Source: Anisodus tanguticus (Eukaryota > Streptophyta > Magnoliopsida > Solanales > Solanaceae). From it: a stretch of DNA of 64,000 nt. The DNA lies in assembly GCA_034509755.1 (NCBI GenBank), contig CM067541.1, forward strand, positions 23,672,001 to 23,736,000. Reading direction: 5' to 3'. The notes under the pieces were generated by a model that was not told the DNA's origin, made no database searches, and saw nothing but the letters and a program-made list of their open reading frames with translations. Positions 55,671-64,000 of this stretch are shown in pieces. How positions within the stretch are numbered: the first letter of the stretch is position 1; each line of letters opens with the position of its first letter. Position numbers and translations under genes: made by a program.

Positions 55671-56666
55671 GAAGGATCTTCAAATCCTTTTTGTTGTTCA
55701 ACATATACCTCCTTGTCTAGATAACCATTTAAAAAGGCACCTTTTACATCCATTTGGTGTAAAGTAATTTTCAGACAACAAGCAATAGCAAGTAAAAGTC
55801 TAATCGATTCAATTCTAGCTACATGTGTGAAGGTTTCATCAAAATCAATTCCTTCAACCTGAGTATAACCTTGTGCAACTAGACGTGCTTTATTTCTAAC
55901 AACTGTTCCCGATTCGTCTGATTTATTTTTAAAAATCCTCTTAGTTCCAATTACATTTGTGTTATTTGGACGTGGAACTAAGTCCCATACTTCATTTCGA
56001 GAAAATTGTTCAAGCTCTTCTTGCATTGCTTGTATCCAGAAATTATCTTTAAGTGCTTCTACAACATATTTTGGTTCTAATGCAGATATAAAACAAGAAA
56101 GACTAACCTCTTGGTCTATGGTTGACATACACACATACCTTACCATTTCTCTATAATTGAGTGGTTCTTTGCCTCTTGTTATAATTCCTTCAAAAACGCC
56201 CCCTATCACTTGGCCCGTTGGATGATTCTTCCTAATCCTTGATGAGGGGTCCCTACGAACTTGATCTAATAGTTCAACACTTGACTCCTCATCTATGGCC
56301 TCTGTGGTCTCTATTGTTGTTTCGGATGTTGCTTCAGGTGTGGCAACATGTGTGACAACATCCGATTCTTCTACAATCTGTGGACTTTCCACTGTATCTA
56401 TAATGTTATTTTCAATAGTTTTTCCTGAAACATCAGAAAGATCATCAAAGATAACATTTACAGACTCTTGTACAGTTCTGGATCTCAGATTGTATACTCG
56501 ATAAACATGACTATTTTGTGAATAGCCAACAAAAATTTCTTTATCACTCTTAGAGTCAAATTTTGCCAAATGATCCCTGTCATTTAAAATATAACAAATA
56601 CACTCAAAAACATGAAAGTAATGCAAGTTTGGTTTCTTTTCATTTATAATCTCATAGGGTGTCATC
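55671..56666 (-). pseudogene. S2 integrase C-terminus and RT N-half
   Basis: The open frame (ORF 56665-55616) reads MTPYEIINEKKPNLHYFHVF, an integrase C-terminal motif HLAKFDSKSDKEIFVGYS and a linker. The RT start follows: VWDLVPRPNNTNVIGTKRIF, NKARLVAQGYTQVEGIDFDE and LHQMDVKGAFLNGYLDKEVY. It has no stop until it enters the solo LTR. The first RT catalytic Asp (MDVKGAFLNG) is intact. Confidence 0.85.
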
Positions 56667-57473
56667 TAGGGATGGCAACGGATCAGATCTGGATCGGATC
56701 CTACTAGATCCAGATCCATTTTTCATACCTGAATTCAGATCCATCGGGTCCATAAAAATCAGATCCAAATCCGGATCCACCGGGTCCACGGATCGGATCT
56801 GGATCCACATGTAAAACTTTTTGCCTTGCTAAGAATGTAACCTTGCTAAGAATTTTTTTTTGAACTGACAAATGATTTTTACTTAGCTAACAATTTACTG
56901 TGTTTCAATTTTGAAATGTTCATATGATATATTTTGTTCGTTGTCTCATTTTGATTGTGAGCTATTAATTGAAAATGTTGGACAATGAGAATAGTTGTGG
57001 AAAATGCTAACTAGTATTTCCACAATGCAGAACTTGCATGTGCTTGGAATCTTCACAAATGAAGTGAATATAATTTTAACTACTTGTCTATGGAGATGTT
57101 AGTCATTCACTAATATAACATTGATTTTATTATCGAAGTTACCTCTTTATATTTTGGTTTTTGAGTTAACGCGTGGATAAATTAAACTTGTTTTGAGAAC
57201 TAAACTTGCAAGGATGTGCTTAGCAATTTTAAGAAAATACTTATAAAATTACATTCTAGGTTATGAATATATTTAATAAAAAATGGATCCACGGGTCGGA
57301 TCTGGACCGGATACGGATCTCAAATACAAGATCCATATCCATATCCGATCCATCAGAAATGGATTCGGGTCCGATCCGGATCCGTCGGGTCCAAATTTTA
57401 AAGATCCATATCCTATAAAACGGATCTGGATCCCACGGATCCGGACCGGGTCCAGGATCCACTGCCATCTCTA
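56667..57473. mobile_element. hAT MITE copy 2
   Basis: Ends TAGGGATGGCAACGG and CCACTGCCATCTCTA. Flanks are GTGTCATC (56659-56666) and GTGTCGTC (57474-57481), an 8-bp TSD with one change. Right third and ends match copy 1, including the subterminal GGATC arrays and ATTACATTCTAGGTTATG. Inserted in S2 integrase. Confidence 0.85.
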
Positions 57474-57687
57474 GTGTCGTCTTTGTTCCTGGCCTCAAAT
57501 AGACTCTATTAGCGATGTGATTAGCAGTATTCAAGGCTTCTGTCCATAAACGTTTTGACAAATATTTAGAACTTAGCATCAGTCTAGCTATTTCTTGCAA
57601 TGTCCTATTCTTCCGTTCTGCAACCCCATTCTGTTGATGAGTTTTGGGGCAGAAAACAGAGTCTAGATAGCTATAATGCAACTCCAT
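57474..57687 (-). pseudogene. S2 integrase fragment
   Basis: Reads FCPKTHQQNGVAERKNRTLQ (the QQNG.AER integrase motif with its catalytic Glu), then LWTEALNTANHIANRVYLRP, and is cut by hAT-2. The N-terminal half is missing at 57687, where the element is truncated. Confidence 0.85.
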
Positions 57688-58381
57688 GCTTTAAAATATA
57701 TGTGCTTTTGATTTTTTTGGGAAAACGAGTACCCATACCCATATAAAAAGTTCATTTTTACTAAATTATTTAGAAGTAATTACATCATACTTTTATACTT
57801 AATTTTTTTTTTTTTATGTTTCCTTCAAATAAGACGCACGGTAGGTCATCCTCGTCCTTCTTCAGTTTTGATTAAAAAAAATCTCAATATCCTAAATCAC
57901 TTTTTAAATGATTTAGCCAAACACAAATTATACTCTCCCAAAACACTTTTGATAAGAAGTACTAATAAGTTAATTTCGATAAATTAACCAAACATGCTAC
58001 TTAGTTAATCGGACTAACTAAGGATAAACTCATACGATAGAAAGACGAGATTTTTTTGAATGTATTACCGTCTAAAAAAGGAAAAGGATGGATTAACACT
58101 TCTAATGACAAAAGAAGTTCAGAAGATACCGATAAAAACACAAAGATTAAAGGAACAATTGAAAATATACGAAAATTACTAAAATTTATTTGTAGTAAAA
58201 TAATTAAAAGTAGAAAATAATATAATCAAAATGTAATTGTAGCTGGCTGAGGGAAACAATATATATTTCGATCTACTTATACGGAAAAGCTAGTTCTTGA
58301 AATAAAAATGTCTAGCCACTAGAACAAAAGAATAAAACACTAGATCTTATAAGCTACTTTTGACAATCTAATTAATTACTA
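57688..58381. other. AT-rich interval without gene
   Basis: No coding motif seen on either strand. The right 100 bp may be the 3' UTR of the minus-strand exon at 58382. Confidence 0.5.
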
Positions 58382-58551
58382 TTATGCAAACATAATAGAG
58401 AATGAAGCGAAAGCTGCAGTAACAAGAAGCATAGAGAATGAAGCAGTTAGATTAATGGTGGAGCCCCTAGACTCTGCATCAGGAGCCCCAACTGGAGCTT
58501 CATTAACAGCTGGTGCTGGAGTTGGAGGATCAACTGGCGATGGAGGATTAA
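58382..58551 (-). CDS. Putative last exon of a GPI-anchored, Pro-rich secreted protein
   Basis: A minus-strand frame, too short for ORF finders, reads a Pro/Ala-rich stretch (PPSPVDPPTPAPAVNEAPVG), a polar GAPDAESRGS segment with small residues suited to GPI cleavage, then a hydrophobic tail ending FASFSIMFA and TAA (58384-58382). Upstream on the minus strand lies CTATCACCAG, a good splice acceptor, with the exon starting at 58551. Such tails occur in arabinogalactan-type, phytocyanin and lipid-transfer-like proteins. The earlier exons are not found; the hAT-type MITE at 59222-60180 and repeats lie where they would be. Isolated exon or pseudogene both remain possible. Confidence 0.5.
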
Positions 58552-59221
58552 CTGGTGATAGATAAGAAAGTTATAATGAGTAAAATTGAACTGACAAGAC
58601 TAACAAATGATTATATAGTCAGACCTGTCTCTATAACGACATCTTCACATGACAACGTCTTTTTATAGAGGCTAAGTATTTTCGAAAATGATTTTTTATG
58701 TAATATTTTACTTCTCTATAATAGTTTTTACCTATAATAACAACAACCATCTTTATATGTAATAATAAGCTGTTTGTGAAATTATCCCTCTATAATATTA
58801 GCTATTTTCTCTTTTGGTAATGTTATGATTAATCATGTTCAAAGAAATAGAATATCTAAGATTGCCAATAATAGGTTTAGAATTTTTATCAAAATTTTTT
58901 ATGCTTTAATGTACTATTTGTGACAAAAAATATTATATAAATATAAATATTTTCATAAGCAAAGGTTTTTTCAAAGTGTGATTAAGTTTAAGATCTGACT
59001 TAAAAATGAAAAGTTAGATTTTATGTTTTTTTGGGGAAAAAACACCAAATACCCGCCCAACCTAAACTATCTACGCAAGCCTACCCCCTCCCAATCTATT
59101 TTCGCTTCTGCCCAGCTCATGCCAAACTATTTACCCTTCTATTCCCCTGGCCCAAAACCCTTCCTTTGTGATATCATCGCAATATATTTATATACCACGA
59201 TGGTATTATGAAGGACTAAGA
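58552..59221. other. Interval upstream of the GPI exon, probable intron and repeats
   Basis: AT-rich. A GTCAGACCTGTCTCTATAAC motif at 58619 resembles ends of small Solanaceae MITEs, but no partner end was confirmed. A short block near 59165 (TATTTATATACCACGATG) recurs at 60222. Confidence 0.4.
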
Positions 59222-60180
59222 CCTCATTTGTTTTCCTTAATATTAAGACGTCTGAATCTGAATGATTAAGATGTTGTCTCTAGATCTGAATCTAGAACAC
59301 TGAATGATTAAGACTATTTGTATTTCAACTTCTGAATATATATAACGTATTTATTTAAACATAATAAATATACCATTTAAATAAGAAAATAACTAACTAT
59401 TAGAAAATAAATAAAATTTTAATAAAATAAAATTATTATTTGATAAAAAGTGAAACATTTATGTTTGCTAGTGATGGTGGAGATACTTTATAGTGGTGGT
59501 GATGGTTGATGTTAGTGGATAGTAGTAGTGACGGTGATAGTTGTGATGGTGGAGCTAGCTGGTGATAGGACAGTGGTAGTGGTTGTGGTGATAGTGGTGG
59601 TTGTTGATATAATTATAATAAGAATGGGTCATGTGTGGTAGCGACTAACGATAATGATTGTCAGCAGTAGTGATTGTCAGTGGTGATTGTGATGGCGGTT
59701 ATGACTAGCTAGTGATGGTGGTTGGCGACGGTGACGGTGGTTGAATTAACAATAATGATGATTGCAATGGTAGAGATGATTAGTGGGGGTAGGGAGTGGG
59801 GTGGGAGTATGGTGGTGGTAGGGTGAGGGTGGTGTAGAGGGGTGGTGTGGGGGGTAGAGGGTGAGTGGGAGCGTAGTTGGGGTGGGTGGGAATTGGTCTT
59901 TGGGGTGGTGGGTAGAGTGGTAAGAATGGATAGTGGTGGGGTGGGGTAGGGTAGAGGGGTGGATGGGGTGGAGCCGGTGGTTATGGACAGATCTAGTGAT
60001 GGTAAAAATAATTCATACATAAATACCTCTTAATGATATTAAGACTTTGTTCATGATTTTAATGATTAAGATATATTCAGATCAAATAAGTGATTAGATC
60101 TTAATATAAACAAATGTATTTAATGATCTAAGGTCTGAACCATTAAGATTCAGACATTTATTAAGCGCAAACAAATGAGG
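59222..60180. repeat. hAT-type MITE with GT-rich core
   Basis: Ends CCTCATTTGTTTTCCTTAA and TTAAGCGCAAACAAATGAGG are inverted repeats, extended by GTCTGAATC-type blocks. Flanks share CTAAGA (59216-59221 and 60182-60187), an imperfect TSD. The core (59465-59990) is a GGTGGT/GATGGTGG low-complexity tract. The minus ORF 60020-59709 is an artefact of it. Confidence 0.6.
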
Positions 60181-60470
60181 CCTAAGAGAAGGACTGAAGT
60201 AGTCTTCCATGATACCATCTCAGTATATTTATATACCACGATGTTATAATGTCCCTGAGGAGTATCTTATTGAAGGACTGAAGCAACCCTCCATGATACC
60301 ATCACAGTGTATGTATATAAGACAATGATATCATACAGTTTTTTTTGAAAAAAGTGTGTCTTTTTTAATAAATGAACCTGGTCATTCATGATATACCATC
60401 TCAGTATATTTATTAATCAGGATGGTATCATGGAGGACTAAGAGAAGGACTGAATCAATCTTTCATGTTG
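60181..60470. repeat. Repeated blocks before the PPR fragment
   Basis: GAAGGACTGAA and CATGATACCATCTCAGTATA recur three times between 60190 and 60440 and once at 59170-59210. No coding. Confidence 0.5.
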
Positions 60471-60932
60471 GATAATTACTGGTTTTTGTAATAGCGGAAA
60501 CATGAATGAAGCTCAGAAATTAGAGAGGGACATGACGGAAATGGGTCTTTTCCCAGATATCTTTACAATTAATACCATCATTAATGGTTTCTGCAAACAG
60601 GGAAGAATGAAATTAGCTATTGACAGTTTTGTGGAAATGCAACGAAGTGGTTTACAACCTGATATCGTTACATATAACACATTGATCAATGGATTCTGCA
60701 AGGCATTCGATGTGGTTAACGCGGATAACTTTATGACACGAATGCATGCCAGTGGATGGGAACCTGATATCACAACCTACAATATAAGGCTTCATGGTTT
60801 CTGTAGTACTGGGAGGATAAATCGAGCTGTTATGATGCTGGATGAGCTTGTATCTGCTGGTGTGGTGCCAAATACCGTTACATACAACACTATGATGAAT
60901 AGTGCTTGCAATGACATACTGGACCGTGCAAT
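60471..60932 (+). pseudogene. PPR protein fragment (P class), cut by copia G
   Basis: The frame is open from before 60478 (ITGFCNSGNMNEAQKL; first ATG 60502). It carries consecutive 35-residue PPR motifs: PDIFTINTIINGFCKQGRMK, PDIVTYNTLINGFCKAFDVV, PDITTYNIRLHGFCSTGRIN and PNTVTYNTMMNSACNDILDR. P-class PPR proteins bind organelle RNAs. The motifs resemble Rf-type PPR genes, but this is not proof. At 60933 the LTR of copia G interrupts the frame, adding GYSIVKQYGK before a stop. Missing at both ends: only 3-4 of an expected 10 or more motifs. Likely non-functional. Confidence 0.8.
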
Positions 60933-62226
60933 TGTTGGTTACTCTATTGTAAAGCAGTACGGGAAGTAAATAAATATTACAAGTGTTCGAAAGGATAAAT
61001 AAATGGTCAATCTTCAAAACTGCCGCAAGCTTGTTGTGTCTTGAATCTTTATAACCTGAAATCAAGAAATAATTAAATCTGGATGGTTACAACGTTGTGT
61101 GTTGAGTCGAGTGATTGCACTCTGTCCTTAAGACAAAATTGCCCCGTATATATGCTTTTACGTTAGCGGACAATAGTCTCCCAAGATAAAACAACACTTT
61201 AATCTCAACGCTACAAAGCCAATAGGTTGAGTCTGACGAAGAAAATAAATACGAATCGACTTGCTGAAGATATGGAAAAGGAAGGAAGAGTTTCGTTTTC
61301 TCTTCGTTTTGTCTCTGTGTATATAGTGTGTCTCTGTTGTGTATATTTTGTGTATATGCTCACTGTTTTTTGTCACTGTTTGGTGTATATTTTCGTGACT
61401 GTTTTGCAGTGGTTTTTTTCACTGTTTTGTGCTGCATTTTGTGCTATTTTTCTGTCTGTATGTCTCACGTTATTGAGCCAAAAGAGGCACCAATATATAG
61501 CATGGAGCAATGTTGTTCAACTGCCCAAAACATGGCTGTTAATGACCATTAGAGAGGACTGTTAATGGAGGTTGTTCATGGCCTTGAAGGAGGGCTGATT
61601 ATGGTCATTGAAGGAGGCTGTTTGTGGAGTAGTTAACAGCCAAGTAATGGCTGGTTAATGCTTCAGAAAACAGCCCATACGGTAGGTAGAAAGTTTCTAC
61701 CTTCCGTCACTCCCAAAATCAACTTTCCAGAAACTTTAGGGACCAAACTGTAAATATTAAGCAATTTGGGGTCCAAAAAGATAATATCAGAAAGTCCCCA
61801 CAACCCACAGCTCGTGACCCGTGACCCGACTGGACGGGACGGGCGGGCGGCGGCGGCGCGCGTGTGGGCTTAGCCTTGAACCCAAGCATATCTAGGTCCT
61901 CCCTCCTTTTAAACACATGGGATACCCCTTAAGGTCCCAAACCCTTTACCACTTTAGAGACTTATAAAGAGAGCAATTCTTCATTTTCCCACCAATGTGG
62001 TAGATTTGTCCCACACCATATTTTCATGCCTCAAACACCTTACTTCGTGGACCAATATCTCTTTCATTTCTCAACGAAATTTGATGATTCTTAGCCCTAC
62101 GGTCATCTACTCACTTAGTAGATTATGCATGTGTGAAGAGACAAAGCCTCCAACAAGCGGAACACTAGTGTTTAATTCATCAAAGATGGGTGGACGCATC
62201 TCCCCGTCAAAGGAAAATTTCCAACA
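60933..62226 (-). repeat. 3' LTR of copia G
   Basis: 1,294 bp. In plus orientation it starts TGTTGGTTACTCTATTGT and ends GGAAAATTTCCAACA. The U5/R side resembles copia H (ATATACGGGGCAATTTTGTC, ACTCGACTCA); the U3 side does not. It holds a GC-rich stretch (61840-61865). ORFs at 61227-61565 are LTR-internal and not credible. Confidence 0.8.
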
Positions 62227-64000
62227 ATCCCCTCTATGAAAGAGAGATTGTGGCGCACACACAAGGTGCCTACTTTCAGCAATTTTTCAGCGAAAAGATA
62301 TTGCATCAGGAGAGGTAGCTTCCGCTTTGAACCTTCCCTAGTTGAATACCATCGGACTTACTTACTGTGCGGTGAACGTGATGTCTTGAACCGTCAGTGT
62401 TTAGTGTAAGCCAAGACAATGATATCAACACAATAACTCTTCTTATTCGTTTTCATTCTTACGTTTTTGTCCGTTGTGGTCGTGGACACACTTGGATTCT
62501 TAAGTGCGTTCATTTGAGGCGGCCATCCTCGCACTTAAATAGGTGATCTCCTACAAAGTATCCTGATATACCCCACTTCACAAGTGTTAGAAATCATTAA
62601 AAGTTTCCCCAACCTTAACCTCAACCATTTGAGGATCGTTAAAGGTTTGGAAGCTTAACCTTTACCCACAATGCAGGTAGCACTTTAATGTGTATCGCAG
62701 GAACATCTTTGGATTCATGTTTCCGTACAAAAATCATCATCCGAAGTACTTCTTGCTTCCACCGAAGCGCTCAGCTGAACCTTTTACAGCTTAGTTTTCC
62801 CATTGAACCAAATTCTTGGGATCTCCAATCAGTATGGTTGGGTTACCACCGCAACGGTTCTTATTGTTTGGGTTTTAAGCCCATTCCCCTAGACAAGCAG
62901 AACACTTGATCTCCGGGTAGTCCCTTGGTTAGTAAACAAGGAAGTGACACCCGTGATGATCAACTGCCATACGGTCTTATATCTCTGACAGATCCTGACA
63001 GATATGTCCATACGCCGTCATCCGTGTCCTTCCTGTAGCCGACCGGCTAGCCACAGTGTATAACTGCTAAGGGCACGGGTTTCTCCCAATAAGGGACGTC
63101 CTCTAAGGAGTCATGAAGTTACTCAACTTCTTTCATGCTTTGTATAAAGCGATAAACTCTGATCCCATCCTAAATCGATCGATGCAAGTTTGCTTAGAGG
63201 ATTTTCCAAGACCCACCATACACATTTACTTGTGGCTTTGGTGTTCATCAGATCTGATGTCCAGTTTGCATCATTGTGTTCTCCCAGAATCGATGGACAT
63301 CCAGAATACTACAATCTGTAGATAAGCGAATAATTCAGATATCGTTATATCCGACTTAACGCCTTCTACCGATCATGTATTAAAATCATCAGTGAACCTT
63401 AGTTCAACTCATCTGCTTTGTAGGCCGATACCAGGTCGGTTGTAGTGTGTACAATACATTGAACTACACGTGACCTGAGCATATCGCTCCTTGTCTATGG
63501 GTGCACCATGATTCCAATCAGGTATATGATTCATATCGATTGGTGGCTTCAACGAGACTGTCAATTATCTCACAACTGAGTTTGGAGTTAGACCAGTCCG
63601 TTAGATGTCTTAGAAATCCAATTCCTAAGATGTCATATATGATACCCATATCTTTCACATCGAGACTTTGTTTCAATATGACTTCCATTCTCAGACTGTT
63701 GGTTTTCCAACTGTTGGCTTTCTAACTTCAGAGTCAATGTTTCGTGGTCGATTCATTGTTTCGTTTTATACGAAATGTCCAGGACCAAAATGTAAACATT
63801 TCAGGGACCAAAATGAAAGTTCAGGAAGAAGCCCAACAGTCCAGCAAACCAATTCTGATTCTCCCCTTCCAACTCTCTGGTTGGGTAGGCTGTTTCATCA
63901 TCCATGCCACGCAAGACTGCAATGGCCCTGGATGTTAAGCTACTCACACGGGAGCACATTTTACAACCCAAAGGTTCTTTTCCGGAGGAAGATCAACCAT
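62227..64000 (-). pseudogene. Copia G 3' non-coding region, RNase H and RT ends
   Basis: Collinear with copia H in reverse: non-coding 62227-62800, RNase H pieces 62820-63310, spacer with GGGACCAAAATGTAAACATT-type sequence at 63780-63820 in place of the RT core, and an RT N-terminal block near 63900-64000. Frames are broken throughout. Confidence 0.7.

Larger units (their letters stand above)
47613..57687 (-). mobile_element. Sirevirus-like copia element S2 (minus strand), 5' truncated
   Basis: On the minus strand: integrase (57687-57474), hAT-2, integrase end to RT (56666-55671), a solo LTR, RT and RNase H (52657-51536), a spacer, the accessory ORF (50675-49000), PPT and 3' LTR (48531-47613). 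No gag, protease or 5' LTR is found beyond 57687. Apart from the inserts, pol is largely open. The LTR and accessory ORF are those of S1. Confidence 0.85.
60933..64000 (-). mobile_element. Copia element G (minus strand), continues past the window
   Basis: 3' LTR 60933-62226, PPT just beyond, then an internal region closely matching copia H 43970-45814. The left flank GCAAT (60928-60932) should recur as TSD at the far end. It has the same RT-core replacement as copia H, but its LTR differs strongly in U3. Confidence 0.8.

Noticed and set aside
59709..60020. 103-codon Pro/Thr/His-rich ORF
   Set aside because: Antisense reading of the GGTGGT-rich core of a MITE.
61227..61565. 112-codon hydrophobic ORF in the copia G LTR
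   Set aside because: LTR-internal T-rich sequence, antisense to the element, no conserved motif.

Overview
This is a plant nuclear window, almost entirely repetitive. The Ty1/copia and Ty3/gypsy families, the endogenous caulimovirid (pararetrovirus) fragment and the MITE types fit a Solanaceae genome, but the species cannot be fixed from sequence alone. No complete host gene is present. I see two broken F-box genes, one pentatricopeptide-repeat (PPR) fragment and one putative last exon of a GPI-anchored secreted protein. The rest is transposable elements nested inside one another. Nesting was read from target-site duplications (TSDs), LTR pairs, primer-binding sites (PBS) and polypurine tracts (PPT).

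Layout. 1-7571: 3' end of a Sirevirus-like copia element (S1). Its 3' LTR is split by a rearranged endogenous pararetrovirus (about 2290-6887). 7572-8243: tail of another copia element (I). 8244-9589: AT-rich filler with a Stowaway-like repeat. 9590-15222: degenerate copia B, interrupted by copia A (9690-14201). 15223-15660: MITEs. 16274-37084: F-box gene 1, split by copia C (17186-36932, TSD GAAAT). C is split by chromodomain gypsy D (18172-about 35878). D carries a hAT MITE in its 5' LTR and a 9.9 kb multi-LTR gypsy derivative E (25607-35473, TSD ACTAT) in its 3' LTR.

37834-38718: a long-TIR MITE. 39275-47480: F-box gene 2, split by a TRIM (39476-39799), copia H (40181-46928, TSD ATTAC) and a small MITE-like piece. 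47613-57687: reverse-strand Sirevirus-like S2, itself split by a 3,013-bp solo LTR (52658-55670, TSD GAAGG) and a second hAT MITE (56667-57473). 58382-58551: GPI-anchor-type exon, minus strand. 59222-60180: hAT-type MITE. 60471-60932: PPR fragment cut by copia G (LTR 60933-62226), which runs off the window and shares its internal region with H.

The two F-box genes are tandem duplicates: their promoters, coding parts and 3' flanks all align. Both were hit independently by LTR elements. Removing each insert and one TSD copy restores the F-box reading frame at the 17186 and 40181 sites, which is the strongest internal check on the annotation. The most unusual structures are the pararetrovirus fragment with an inverted capsid segment and inverted leader repeats, the three-LTR tandem array E, and a copia subfamily (G/H) that lacks the RT core but still carries proper LTR ends.
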